DNA from: Ruminococcaceae bacterium UBA7075
GTDB lineage: Bacteria > Bacillota > Clostridia > Oscillospirales > Acutalibacteraceae
NCBI GenBank assembly: GCA_002493635.1
Contig: DKZL01000075.1
Location: 125,574-189,573, forward strand
Direction of reading: 5' to 3'
DNA: 64,000 nt
Shown here: positions 51,839 to 61,648 of the stretch, one piece after another
Position numbering within the stretch: position 1 is the stretch's first letter
Layout: each line of letters starts with the position of its first letter
Made by a program: the position numbers and the translations under genes
Notes under the pieces: model-generated
The model's database searches: none
What the model was told of the DNA's origin: nothing
The model's input: only the letters and a program-made list of their open reading frames with translations

Positions 51839-54556
51839 TTATTTATTCTTGTCTTTATTGACCTGCTGCTGATATGCAAGAATTTCCTTATAAATTCTTT
51901 CGCAGTTATTATGGTCGTCAAACTTGTAGAAGTCCTCAACTCGTTTCAGATATTTTTCTTTCATCTGACAGTTGTTCTCCATATATTCACACAAAAGGTC
52001 AACAAGCTCATCGCTTTCCGTGCAGATTTCGCCAAATCCCATTGTGTCATAGAAAAATCCGCCGTCCTCATAATGAGCAGGCAACTGTGAAGGATGGAAA
52101 TAAACCAAAGGCTTTCTCATATATGCAAAGTCAAACTGAACGCCCGAGTAGTCTGTTACCATAAGACTTGACTGCTGAAAAGCGGTTTCATAATTGAAAT
52201 CACCTACAGATGAAACAACTTCAACATACGGATCCGGCGTAAAATCATCAACCTGCGAGCTTAAAATAGGATGCAGAACATATTTGATTTTATAGCCTGT
52301 ACGCTTTGCTGTATCAATAAGCTTTTTGTTGTTAATTAAATCATTATAAATTTTATAATAGGTTGTTGTTTTAAATTCAGGATTGTACGCACGCTGTTCA
52401 CCCTCACTGGTTGTAACAGGCATAGCGTTGTACATTCTCCATGTCGGAGACAAAAGGATTTGTTTTTGGTCGTTATTTATTAGTCCATCATATCTTCCGA
52501 TGCCTGTCAGCTTGAGAATGTCAAAATCCTGATAATTGTATGCGTGATTGCTCAGGTTCTTATACTCATATTCGGAAGCAAGAAAATACATCTGCGTATT
52601 GTCAACAACTCTCTGCTGAGCCATTGCGCATTTCTGAACAGAAAGTCCGTGCTGCAGACACATTGACGGAAAGTTACACAATCCTCTGATAAATCTTGAT
52701 TTATCCATACTGTATCCGTTAAATGGGAATACATTGGAGTTTGTAATTAAAGCTATATCCGTATTCAGGAACAGCATTTTATGCTTAAAGGAACGATTTT
52801 TTACAGGCTTCAAGCCGTCCTTTTTAAGGCGTTTATAATCCGATGTATTTTTATCTATGATATAGTAACGTGAAATTCCGTCCTTTTTGTCAGCACAATA
52901 TCTGTAAAGATATTCACAGCTGTCGCCGCCCTTATAAAGCTTGTCATACATAAGCCATATCTTTTTGTTCTTGAAGAACGGACGTGTCAGCCAATACTGA
53001 AGCCTTAATATAAAACAACGCTTGCTTTCCGAAAATACGGCAGGCAAAAATCTCAGTTCACGCTTTAATGTATCTAACGCAGAAGCTTTTCTGATAATTA
53101 TTGAACGATTATTATCAAGAAAAGCAACATAATCATTGAATCTCCAGTACGAGCCCTTTGGTTTAAGTGTAAATTTTGACCAGTGATGCAGGAATGAAAG
53201 GTTGAGCGGAATTGTAGTAAGCTTGTATTTTGCAAAGAATGTAAGACTCTGCTCTTCTGCATCTGGATTGAGTGGAAGTTCCAAATGGAAGGTAAACTTT
53301 TTATATGCACTGATTCCAAAATATTTAGTTAATGAATAACGGTCGTTATTATCAAGTTTATATTTTTTGTTGTTAAATACTGCGTAAAGCTCAATTTCAT
53401 CAAGGTCAAAGACTCTTCTGAATGAACCGTCTATAATTAACTTACCGTCACGGTAATCAATTACATGCATACCTACTCTCTGTTGAGTAAGCCTTGAAAC
53501 AAAAATATTATCGCAGTTAAGATAAACCTCTTTTTTGCCCTCAACATTTACAAGCGGCATATCCTTAAAGGTTCCGTTATGCTTAATCATATAGAACATT
53601 TCAGCTGCTTCTTCGCTGAAAGAGAATGATTTATACTTGTCTTTGTTCAAGACAAAGCCATTATCCACGTACTGCAATACATTTCCTGAAGCTGCAATAA
53701 ACTTTTCAAGCTCTTCTTTGTTCATATTACGCTTGTTGCGGTTATTCATATTTGCAAGATAGCGGGTAGAAACAGCAAACATCGTATAGAATTGAATAAA
53801 TTCCGGCACAGCACCGTATTTTTTCTTACTGTCCTCAATTAAGGGAATCAAGAATTTATTAAATGAATCTGTGTACCAGTCCTTATAATTAGAAGGAATA
53901 TAATACAGAGGATCATCTTCATCCGGCATAAAATATTCAAATTCTGCATTTTCAGCAGTAACATACTCGGGATAATCCATCTGCACTCTTAAAGCAAAGT
54001 CAGCAAAATACTCATACTTCAGCCCGGCATTAAATTTATAATTCTTAAAAATATCCGTTCTGTATAATGTACCGCAAACCTGAGGTACAATAAGATTAGG
54101 ATTTTCCTTAATGTTAATAACATTTCCTGCATCCAGTCTGTCTTTATTGAGTCTGTACGCCTTGCGCTCACTGAATATCGGGTTAATACAGTATTTTGGA
54201 GCAAAAACAAAAGGAGCATTCTTGCGACGCTTAATTGATTTAAAACATTCATCAAAGTAGTTTTTGCTAAAAATATCGCCGCAACGGCAAACCGTAATAT
54301 ATTGACCGACTGCACTTTTCATAGCAAGATTGCAAGCATCCGCTTCTGTTATGCCGGCTTTCGCATCAATTACCTTACAAAGCGAAAAACTATGAATCGC
54401 TTCTTTACTGGATTTATTTTTACTTGAATCCACAACAATAACGTCAAAGTCTGACATTTTAAAATTCTTTTGTTTAAATACAGAAGATAAGGTATATATT
54501 AATTTGTTGTTATCCTCCAAGTACGGAATAATAACAGAAATAACTGAATTTCCCAT
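51839..54556 (-). CDS. Two-domain GT2 / CDP-glycerol glycerophosphotransferase-like protein
   Basis: A 905-residue cytoplasmic-face enzyme for teichoic-acid-type or glycan-phosphate polymers. Residues about 1-230 are a GT2 glycosyltransferase (VISVIIPYLEDN, DVIVVDSS, AVGQYITVCRCGDIFS, where DxD is altered to CGD). A middle region of about 300 residues is less clear. Residues about 535-895 match the CDP-glycerol:poly(glycerophosphate) transferase family (CLQHGLSVQK, ILLSPTWRMYN, SLMVTDYSGVQFDFAYMRKP). The ATG at 54556 follows GGAGG; an ATG six codons upstream is the alternative. No other wall-polymer genes are adjacent. Confidence 0.85.
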   Translation of the reverse strand: MGNSVISVIIPYLEDNNKLIYTLSSVFKQKNFKMSDFDVIVVDSSKNKSSKEAIHSFSLCKVIDAKAGITEADACNLAMKSAVGQYITVCRCGDIFSKNYFDECFKSIKRRKNAPFVFAPKYCINPIFSERKAYRLNKDRLDAGNVINIKENPNLIVPQVCGTLYRTDIFKNYKFNAGLKYEYFADFALRVQMDYPEYVTAENAEFEYFMPDEDDPLYYIPSNYKDWYTDSFNKFLIPLIEDSKKKYGAVPEFIQFYTMFAVSTRYLANMNNRNKRNMNKEELEKFIAASGNVLQYVDNGFVLNKDKYKSFSFSEEAAEMFYMIKHNGTFKDMPLVNVEGKKEVYLNCDNIFVSRLTQQRVGMHVIDYRDGKLIIDGSFRRVFDLDEIELYAVFNNKKYKLDNNDRYSLTKYFGISAYKKFTFHLELPLNPDAEEQSLTFFAKYKLTTIPLNLSFLHHWSKFTLKPKGSYWRFNDYVAFLDNNRSIIIRKASALDTLKRELRFLPAVFSESKRCFILRLQYWLTRPFFKNKKIWLMYDKLYKGGDSCEYLYRYCADKKDGISRYYIIDKNTSDYKRLKKDGLKPVKNRSFKHKMLFLNTDIALITNSNVFPFNGYSMDKSRFIRGLCNFPSMCLQHGLSVQKCAMAQQRVVDNTQMYFLASEYEYKNLSNHAYNYQDFDILKLTGIGRYDGLINNDQKQILLSPTWRMYNAMPVTTSEGEQRAYNPEFKTTTYYKIYNDLINNKKLIDTAKRTGYKIKYVLHPILSSQVDDFTPDPYVEVVSSVGDFNYETAFQQSSLMVTDYSGVQFDFAYMRKPLVYFHPSQLPAHYEDGGFFYDTMGFGEICTESDELVDLLCEYMENNCQMKEKYLKRVEDFYKFDDHNNCERIYKEILAYQQQVNKDKNK

Positions 54557-54910
54557 ATTTCCTCCATAACACATAATATCTCTTTGTAATTATAACACAT
54601 ATAGAATAAAATGCAAATAAATCTTTACTTTTCTGCCATTTACTGCACTTTATGCTTAAATATCAACAATATTTGTGTTTTTTATGTAAAATTTACATAT
54701 TTATACAGTTTAGTTTTAATATCACATTTCATTCTTCACTGATTTATGTTCCCCTGTACTTTATTGAATATGTAGTTATGATGAATACAGTTTACTATAA
54801 AATAAAAAACATTTGTCAATATTTGACGAACGAAACATTTTATGATAAAGTATTAGAGGCAATTTTCAGATTGCATTTAAATTAAAGCATCCTTAAGATG
54901 GAGGACTCGG

Positions 54911-55546
54911 ATGATTAAACGTTACGCAGACACATTTTTGTATGCAGTTATGGGCGGAATTTGTATTGCACTCGGCGGTACTGCCTATTTATGTACAGAA
55001 AATAATATTATAGGAGCAATCCTGTTTACAATCGGACTTTTCACAATATGTACAATGGGGTTTAACCTTTATACCGGAAAAGTTTCTTATGCGCTTGAGA
55101 ATAAACCGTCTTATATTATTGACCTTTTTATTATCTGGCTCGGTAATCTTGCAGGAACGGCGCTTACAGCCGTACTTTTGGGACTTACAAGAATCAGCAA
55201 CGAAATTTTTGAAAAAGCAAATTTAATTTGCACCGCAAAGCTTGGCGACAATATGCTTAGCATGTTTGTTCTTGCGATTTTTTGTAATCTGCTCATATTT
55301 ATTGCAGTTGATGAATTTAACACAAACAAACATATCACCGGAAAATATTTAGGATTGCTGTTTGGCGTAGTAGCCTTTATCTTTTGCAGTTTTGAACACA
55401 GCATTGCTGATATGTTTTACTTCTCCGTTGCAAAGGTATGGTCGCTGAGAACGTTCTGTTATCTTTTAGTTATTACACTCGGCAACGCCATAGGCGGTTT
55501 GCTTGTACCGGCAATAAGAATGGTTCATAAAAAACTTTTGCAGTAA
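54911..55546 (+). CDS. Formate/nitrite transporter (FNT) family channel
   Basis: A 211-residue membrane protein with about six segments. FNT-like features: AVMGGICIALGG in the first helix, GAILFTIGLFTICTMGFNLYTG, a LGNLAGTALTAVLL helix and FEHSIADMFYF, the usual second-half signature. Shorter than FocA. The transported anion (formate, nitrite, hydrosulfide) cannot be told. GGAGG before the ATG. Confidence 0.82.
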   Translation: MIKRYADTFLYAVMGGICIALGGTAYLCTENNIIGAILFTIGLFTICTMGFNLYTGKVSYALENKPSYIIDLFIIWLGNLAGTALTAVLLGLTRISNEIFEKANLICTAKLGDNMLSMFVLAIFCNLLIFIAVDEFNTNKHITGKYLGLLFGVVAFIFCSFEHSIADMFYFSVAKVWSLRTFCYLLVITLGNAIGGLLVPAIRMVHKKLLQ

Positions 55547-55567
55547 ACATTAAAAATAAATTATTCT

Positions 55568-55607
55568 AAAAAACGGTAAGTCACAAAACTTACCGTTTTT
55601 TGTTTTA
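55568..55607 (+). terminator. Terminator of the FNT gene
   Basis: AAAAAACGGTAAGT-CACAAA-ACTTACCGTTTTTTGTTTT. Confidence 0.88.
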
Positions 55608-55624
55608 TAAAATCGATCTGAGAA

Positions 55625-55707
55625 CTGTATACGTCCTATTAACCGGCATCATATATAAGCACACTTTTATACCCCTCTTTTTCCGAGCAGCTTCCTATAA
55701 AGCAAAA
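55625..55707 (-). repeat. Dispersed hairpin repeat, copy C (degenerate)
   Basis: Only parts of the consensus remain: CATCATATATAAGCACACTT, TTATACCC, CCGAGCAG and the end box TTCCTATAAAGCAAAA. It lies just beyond the nrdR terminator. Confidence 0.6.
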
Positions 55708-55730
55708 AAGCTGCCCTTAAACGGGCAGCC
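55703..55730 (-). terminator. nrdR terminator
   Basis: GCTGCCC-GTTTAA-GGGCAGC followed by TTTTTTGC on the minus strand. Confidence 0.85.
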
Positions 55731-55753
55731 TTAAAATTTAACTGTAAATAAAT

Positions 55754-56218
55754 TTACTTCTTTTCAGTGAGAAGCTTGTTAAGCTCATCCATAAATGTAT
55801 TGATGTCCTTGAACTGTCGGTATACTGAAGCAAAACGAACATATGAAACCTCATCAATTTCTTTGATTTGCTCCATTGCAAGCTCACCGATTTTCATTGA
55901 CGTTACCTCTCTGTCAACACTGCTTTGCAACTTACCCTCGATTGAATCAACGATATTGTCAATCTGCTCAAGTGATACGGGACGCTTTTCACAAGCCCTT
56001 AAAATACCTGCTGTAAGTTTGTTGCGGTCGAAAACCTCAAGTGACTTGTCACGCTTTACAACAATAAGGGGTACTGTTTCGATTACCTCGTGAGTAGTAA
56101 AGCGCTTGCCGCACTTAAGACATTCTCTTCTTCTTCTGATTCTTTCACCGTCATCTGCTGAACGTGAGTCAATTACTTTGCTTTCTTCAAAGCTGCAAAA
56201 TGGACATTTCATCCGCAC
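55754..56218 (-). CDS. nrdR: Transcriptional repressor NrdR
   Basis: Represses ribonucleotide reductase genes when dATP is high. The 154-residue protein has the N-terminal zinc ribbon (CPFC...CLKCGKRF, about 5-42) and an ATP-cone (about 50-140, with [16 protein letters not shown] and [14 protein letters not shown]). Its start lies close to recG/dacF-side genes but is separated by about 100 bp from dacF. Confidence 0.96.
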   Translation of the reverse strand: MRMKCPFCSFEESKVIDSRSADDGERIRRRRECLKCGKRFTTHEVIETVPLIVVKRDKSLEVFDRNKLTAGILRACEKRPVSLEQIDNIVDSIEGKLQSSVDREVTSMKIGELAMEQIKEIDEVSYVRFASVYRQFKDINTFMDELNKLLTEKK

Positions 56219-56315
56219 ACATCCCTACATATTGTATTATATAATTTATTATAGCACAATTCAGTTAAAATTCAAGTAAAGAATTATTTACAAAATGATT
56301 ACACAAATTTCTTAA

Positions 56316-57668
56316 TTACAAGTTACGATAACGCTTCACTTTTTTTCTTTTTTTACTGCGTGAATTATGGATTTTTGCAATAACAAAATAGATAAGAAGG
56401 ATAAGCACTATTATTGCTATAACCATAAGAAACCAATACGACTGAAACAGAGTACCTATTACATTGAGTACAAACAAAATACCGCTGCGATCAACTTTTT
56501 CGGAAGAAACAAGATTAACCGTTGCAATAACCTGCTTTTCACCTGTTTTACTGTCCTTAAAATAGATAGTTTCCGTTCCGACTACTGTGTCTTTATCAAG
56601 GGGTGCGTCTATACTTTCCGGAACATCGGTTTCTATAATAAGATTTTCATCATCAATTTCCTTTGGGACAATGGCACTCAAATTATTTTGCGGAACCAGT
56701 AAAACCTTGTCTTTACCCCATGCAAGATTGACTTTTTGCTCACATACAGGTGTTTCCGAAGTTGCAATTGTTTGCAGTTCAAGGCTCGTAAGCGCCCAGC
56801 GGAAAAGGTCGGCAGCATCGGTAAAAGTACCGTATTCTTCATACTCCCCCTCTTTGTATGGTGAATCGAGTAAAACAAGAAGGTATGAATAACCGTCTGC
56901 TGACGCAGTTGTTACAAGACATCTGCCTGCCTGATCAGTAGTACCCGTCTTGATGCCTTTGGCATACATATAATAATATTCGCCGCCACGATATGAATCA
57001 ATAAGATAATTAGTAGTGATAAGAGGAACAGTATCACCTTCACAATAATATGAATCGGTGTTGCTTATCTCTGCAAATTTTGGAAGTGTAAGCGCATAGG
57101 AAGATATTTTGTAGAGGTCACGTGCTGTTGTATAATGATCCTCATTATGAAGTCCGTCAGGATTTTGAAAATGAGTGTTTTCACATCCAAGCTCCTCTGC
57201 CTTTTCATTCATCATATCGACAAAAGCATCTATATTGCCGTTACCAACATAATCGGCAAGTACCATTGCGGCATCGTTTCCTGAAGGAACCATCATACTG
57301 TACAAGAGGTCGATAGCCGACATCTTCTCGCCTACATGCTCTGCAACATTAGCAAGCGAGCTGCCTGTACCTTCAAGTTCATCAAGCACCGATTGTTTTA
57401 TCTCAATTTTTGTATTATCAATATCGTCAATATGTTCATAAGCAACTATGTAAGTCATAATCTTAGTTGTTGACGCAGGATATTTCTTTTCATCAGCATT
57501 CTTTTCAAAAACAACCTGATCGGAATCCATATTAACAAGAAAAATTGACTTTGACGTGGTTTTTACATCATTAGGATAAGAAATTGCTCCTGCCGTCTGA
57601 ATTGACACAGTCAAAGCTATACATATCAGACAAGCCAAAGAAAGTAATTTTCTGAAAGTTCTCTTCAT
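56316..57668 (-). CDS. D-alanyl-D-alanine carboxypeptidase (DacF-like)
   Basis: A 450-residue low-molecular-weight penicillin-binding protein that trims peptidoglycan stem peptides. A signal peptide (about 1-28) is followed by the S11 motifs YPASTTKIMT (SxxK), VPSGNDAAMV (SxN) and GIKTGTTDQAG (KTG). A C-terminal beta domain, a membrane anchor (about 410-435) and a basic end (SRSKKRKKVKRYR) complete it. The true transmembrane anchor instead of an amphipathic helix is notable. 12 bp downstream of recG. Confidence 0.93.
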   Translation of the reverse strand: MKRTFRKLLSLACLICIALTVSIQTAGAISYPNDVKTTSKSIFLVNMDSDQVVFEKNADEKKYPASTTKIMTYIVAYEHIDDIDNTKIEIKQSVLDELEGTGSSLANVAEHVGEKMSAIDLLYSMMVPSGNDAAMVLADYVGNGNIDAFVDMMNEKAEELGCENTHFQNPDGLHNEDHYTTARDLYKISSYALTLPKFAEISNTDSYYCEGDTVPLITTNYLIDSYRGGEYYYMYAKGIKTGTTDQAGRCLVTTASADGYSYLLVLLDSPYKEGEYEEYGTFTDAADLFRWALTSLELQTIATSETPVCEQKVNLAWGKDKVLLVPQNNLSAIVPKEIDDENLIIETDVPESIDAPLDKDTVVGTETIYFKDSKTGEKQVIATVNLVSSEKVDRSGILFVLNVIGTLFQSYWFLMVIAIIVLILLIYFVIAKIHNSRSKKRKKVKRYRNL

Positions 57669-57680
57669 ACCTTTAACTCC

Positions 57681-59726
57681 TTAATTAAGTGAATTGTGTC
57701 CGCCCCGATTAAAAAGTCTGTCAATTTCGCCCTTGAGCGCACGAAGTTCTTCGTTGCGGATGTCTTTGTATGTAAATAAAATATAATCTGAAATTTTTTG
57801 TGAAAGCTCAAGGCTTTTTGTATCTGCAAAATCAGCTATTGCCATCTGGGGCAAACCGTGCTGACGTTCGCCGAAAAAGTCGCCCGGTCCGCGCATACGC
57901 AAATCCTCATCGGCAATTTTGAAGCCATCGTTTGTTGAACACATAACCTCAAGCCGTTCCTTAGTGGGCTGACCGCTTTTATCGCTTATAAGTATACAAT
58001 AAGACTGAAACTGTCCTCTGCCCACACGTCCTCTCAGCTGATGAAGCTGTGAAAGTCCAAATCGCTCCGCATTCTCAATCATAATGACCGAGGCATTCGG
58101 AACATCAACTCCGACCTCAATTACTGTTGTTGACACGAGTATGGAGTAATCACCCGATACAAACTTTTGCATTACCTTTTCTTTTTCATCGGATTTCATC
58201 TGTCCGTGAACAAGTCCTACTGGAATATCTGCAAATTCTCTTAGCATAAGCTCAGCCGCATATTCCTCAGCAGCTGCAATATCATCAAGTTCTCCCTCTT
58301 CAACAAGAGGACAGACTATATAAGCCTGTCTGCCGTTTGCGGCTTCACTGCGGATAAAGGAATACACCCTGTCACGCTGATTTGACCGAAACCACACAGT
58401 CTTTACAGGCTTTCGTGACGGCGGCAGTTCATCAATTACAGATATGTCAAGATCTCCGAATATAATTAATCCGAGGGTGCGAGGAATCGGAGTAGCACTC
58501 ATTACGAGCAAATGCGGATTTTCACCCTTTCCGAGAAGCTTTGAACGCTGAGCAACACCGAACCTGTGTTGCTCATCAGTAACTGCAAGACCTAAATTCT
58601 TAAATTCTGTTTTATCGGTTATAAGTGCGTGAGTACCTATAATCAAATTAATTTCACCGTCTGCAAGCTTTTGTCTTACCTTCTTTTTCTCAGATTCTTT
58701 GAGCGAACCTGTTAAAAGCCCTACCTTAATATCTGTATTTTCAAATAATTTGCAGAATGTTTCATAATGCTGACGGGCTAATATTTCGGTAGGCGCCATA
58801 AAAGCCGCCTGAAAACCGTTTTTGACAACGGTATAACAAACAGAAGCAGCAACGGCAGTTTTTCCGGAACCTACGTCTCCCTGAACAAGTCTGTTCATCT
58901 GTGCGTTCTTCTGCTTCATATCTTTAATACAATCTGAAACTGCGCGTTTCTGAGCATCAGTCATTTCAAAGGGAAGCAGTCTTTCAAAATCGTTGGAATA
59001 GTCAATGTTGATTTTTACTCCGCTCATTCCTCTGTTGCTCTCCTGCAAATAACGCATACCAAGGTTAAGCACAACAAGCTCTTCAATTATAAGACGCTTT
59101 CTTGCACGTTCAAGAGCTTCATGGTCTTTTGGAAAATGAATATTCTGAAGTGCAGTTCTAAGATCACATAAATCAAATATTTCCCTCACCTGCTGAGGAA
59201 AAGGGTCTTTTATTGTATTTGGAAGCATTGCAAGTGCCTGTTTTACAGTTTTTGCAATATTCTTGCTGGGAAGTCCCGCTGCCTGCTTGTAAACAGGATA
59301 TATAGCTGTGGCATCCTGTACCGCCGAAAATGTAGGCGCTACCATCTGTGCTCCGTATGAATCGGCAGTTACTTTTCCGTAAAACAGATATTCAGTTCCG
59401 CTTTTAAGCATAGAACTGATATAACGGTTGTTAAAGAATACAATCTGCAAAGAACCCGTATCATCAAATACCATAGCCTTTGAAATTATTCTTCCGCCGC
59501 TTATACGGGCATCATTAACTGATGTAGCAAGTGTCGCTCTGATACATACTGTTGTTCCGTATTCAAGGTTTTCAATTTTTTCAACTAAGTTCCAATCTTC
59601 ATAGCTTCTCGGATAAAAATTCAACAAATCACCGATGCTGTTTATTCCGAGTTTTGCAAAAAGCTCTGCACGTTTATTGCCTATTCCGCCGAGATTTGAA
59701 ACCGAGATTTTGTAAAGAGACGCCAT
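57681..59726 (-). CDS. recG: ATP-dependent DNA helicase RecG
   Basis: Branch-migrating helicase that reverses stalled forks. The 681-residue protein has the N-terminal wedge OB-domain (about 55-150), Walker A VQGDVGSGKT (about 275-285), the DEQHRFGVAQR box (motif II), MSATPIPRTL, and the C-terminal helicase motif QLRGRVGRGQFQSYC. The ATG at 59726 follows GGTGGGAAT; an in-frame ATG 12 codons upstream lies in a repeat and is rejected. Confidence 0.96.
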   Translation of the reverse strand: MASLYKISVSNLGGIGNKRAELFAKLGINSIGDLLNFYPRSYEDWNLVEKIENLEYGTTVCIRATLATSVNDARISGGRIISKAMVFDDTGSLQIVFFNNRYISSMLKSGTEYLFYGKVTADSYGAQMVAPTFSAVQDATAIYPVYKQAAGLPSKNIAKTVKQALAMLPNTIKDPFPQQVREIFDLCDLRTALQNIHFPKDHEALERARKRLIIEELVVLNLGMRYLQESNRGMSGVKINIDYSNDFERLLPFEMTDAQKRAVSDCIKDMKQKNAQMNRLVQGDVGSGKTAVAASVCYTVVKNGFQAAFMAPTEILARQHYETFCKLFENTDIKVGLLTGSLKESEKKKVRQKLADGEINLIIGTHALITDKTEFKNLGLAVTDEQHRFGVAQRSKLLGKGENPHLLVMSATPIPRTLGLIIFGDLDISVIDELPPSRKPVKTVWFRSNQRDRVYSFIRSEAANGRQAYIVCPLVEEGELDDIAAAEEYAAELMLREFADIPVGLVHGQMKSDEKEKVMQKFVSGDYSILVSTTVIEVGVDVPNASVIMIENAERFGLSQLHQLRGRVGRGQFQSYCILISDKSGQPTKERLEVMCSTNDGFKIADEDLRMRGPGDFFGERQHGLPQMAIADFADTKSLELSQKISDYILFTYKDIRNEELRALKGEIDRLFNRGGHNSLN

Positions 59727-59743
59727 ATTCCCACCCTTTATAA

Positions 59744-59845
59744 AGCAGGCAGTGGCCTGCAATTATTCGTGCAGACAGCACCATATAAAAATTAACTTCT
59801 ATGCCCGAGCACAACTGAGCAATTTTCTATAATGAAATTTCTATA
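59744..59845 (-). repeat. Dispersed hairpin repeat, copy D
   Basis: GCAGGC-AGTG-GCCTGC hairpin followed by CGTGCAGACAGCACCAT, ACTTCTATGCCCGAG and an altered end box (TTTTCTATAATGAAA). It lies between fakA and the recG start. Confidence 0.75.
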
Positions 59846-59852
59846 ATGTTAA

Positions 59853-59881
59853 TAAAGGGACATGAAAAGTCATCATGCCCC
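59853..59881 (-). terminator. Terminator of the fakA-like gene
   Basis: GGGGCATGATGACTTTTCATGTCCC in two arms, followed by TTTATTAAC on the minus strand, 25 bases after the stop. Confidence 0.75.
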
Positions 59882-59906
59882 TGAGCAAATCTTAGGAAAG
59901 CACTGA

Positions 59907-61565
59907 TTATTCAATGCTTAATATAAAGTAGTAAACAGGCTGATCACCCTTAACAAGCGAAATATCAGTGCGAGATCCGAACTTGTCACGAAGCTTTTCG
60001 TAAGCTCTGTTTGCTTCTTCTTCTGTAATTCCGTTTCCGTAAATAAGTGTGATAAAGGATGAATCACGCTTAACCATATCTTTTGCAAGTTTAATTACTG
60101 CCTTGACAGCATTTTCCTCTGTAATTGTGAGTTTTCCGTTCTCAAGAGCAATTATGTCGCCCTCTTTAATCTTTTTGCCGCCGAATTCGCTGTTGCGTGC
60201 TGCAAATGTTACAAGCCCTGTATCAACATTATGAGCCGCATCCATCATAAGCTGAGCATTGCTCTCAGCAGAAATTTCAGGATCAAAATTCAGCATAGCT
60301 GTCATACCTTGCGGAATTGTACGTGTTGGAACAATGATTACGTTTCTATCTTTAACCATAGGAACAGTTTGCTCGGCAGCTAAAATGATATTCTTGTTGT
60401 TAGGCAGCACCAGTACATTCTTTGCAGGCGTAGCCATAACAGCGTCATAAATATCATCTGTGCTTGGGTTCATACTCTGTCCGCCTGATACAATATTGCT
60501 ACATCCCAGATCTTTAAAGAGCTCTTTTAATCCTTCACCTGCCGCAACTGATACAAAACCAATCTGCTCAGTCGGTTCAGCCGGAATAAATTCTTCTTTA
60601 GATTCATTTTTAGAAGCAGTCTTCTTTGTATTTTTATGCTGCTCCTTCATATTTTCAACCTTTACCGTCAGGAGCTGACCGTATTCAAGTCCCTTTGTAA
60701 GAGCTTTACCGGGATTCTCTGTGTGGACATGAACCTTGATGATTTCATCATCATTTACAACTACAACACAGTCGCCTATAGATTGCAGATATGTGCGAAG
60801 CTCATCAGGTTCTTTTTCAAGTTCTGAATCACGTCCTACTATAAATTCAGTACAATATGTGAATTGAATATCATCATCAAACTCGGCAGCTGCGCTTTCA
60901 AATGTTTCAACAGTAGCTTCTTCAGTACTGTCATACTCAACAATTACTCCGTCTTTAATATATGAAAGCATACCCTCAAAAATCGCACAAAGTCCTTTGC
61001 CGCCTGCGTCAACAACTCCTGCTTTTTTGAGTACAGGCAAAAGCTCGGGAGTAAGAGCGAGAGCGTCATTTGCTTTGTCAACAATCACCTGCATAATATA
61101 AACAGCGTCAGAGTTTTCCTTGGAAGCCTCAACACCCGCTTCATAAGCCATACGGGCAACTGTAAGAATCGTACCCTCGGTAGGCTTCATTACTGCCTTA
61201 TATGCAGCTTCTACGCCGATTCCAAGTGCAGCCACAATATTTTTACCGTTGACTTCTTCCATATCCTTGAGACCCTGTGCAAATCCCCGAAAAATAAGAG
61301 AAGTAATAACGCCTGAATTTCCTCTTGCACCACGCAGCATTGCCGAGGCAATAATATTTGCAGCCTCTCCTGCGTTTGTACCATCATACTTCTCGAGTGC
61401 ATTTGCAGCAGCCATAACAGTCATAGACATATTTGTACCTGTATCACCGTCAGGAACAGGGAAAATATTCAGATCATTTATACGGTTCTTCTGAACACTA
61501 ATATTGTTAGCACCGGAAATAACCGCATTTTTTAGTATTTCACCATTAATCACTTTACAGCACAT
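59907..61565 (-). CDS. fakA: DAK2-domain fatty acid kinase subunit FakA-like (YloV)
   Basis: ATP-binding subunit that phosphorylates fatty acids carried by a FakB protein. The 552-residue protein has the DAK2 (DhaL) domain at about 8-200 with the metal motif PVPDGDTGTNMSMT and LRGARGNSGVI, a middle DAK1-like region (about 230-310) and a C-terminal DegV-like domain (about 330-552; VLPNNKNII, TIPQGMTAM). The start is uncertain: an ATG overlaps the AAGGA site and a GTG four codons later is better spaced. No asp23-like gene is adjacent, unlike in Bacillus. Confidence 0.92.
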   Translation of the reverse strand: MCCKVINGEILKNAVISGANNISVQKNRINDLNIFPVPDGDTGTNMSMTVMAAANALEKYDGTNAGEAANIIASAMLRGARGNSGVITSLIFRGFAQGLKDMEEVNGKNIVAALGIGVEAAYKAVMKPTEGTILTVARMAYEAGVEASKENSDAVYIMQVIVDKANDALALTPELLPVLKKAGVVDAGGKGLCAIFEGMLSYIKDGVIVEYDSTEEATVETFESAAAEFDDDIQFTYCTEFIVGRDSELEKEPDELRTYLQSIGDCVVVVNDDEIIKVHVHTENPGKALTKGLEYGQLLTVKVENMKEQHKNTKKTASKNESKEEFIPAEPTEQIGFVSVAAGEGLKELFKDLGCSNIVSGGQSMNPSTDDIYDAVMATPAKNVLVLPNNKNIILAAEQTVPMVKDRNVIIVPTRTIPQGMTAMLNFDPEISAESNAQLMMDAAHNVDTGLVTFAARNSEFGGKKIKEGDIIALENGKLTITEENAVKAVIKLAKDMVKRDSSFITLIYGNGITEEEANRAYEKLRDKFGSRTDISLVKGDQPVYYFILSIE

Positions 61566-61648
61566 CCTTTTTTATGCACAAAAATTGTTCACAGTTATAG
61601 ATATTATAACTTGTTTATATATTTTTTGCAATAGAAATATTAAATTAC

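Noticed and set aside
54652..54885. A 77-codon plus-strand open frame upstream of the FNT gene
   Set aside because: Very AT-rich, hydrophobic by composition only, no ribosome-binding site and no recognisable motif; most likely non-coding.
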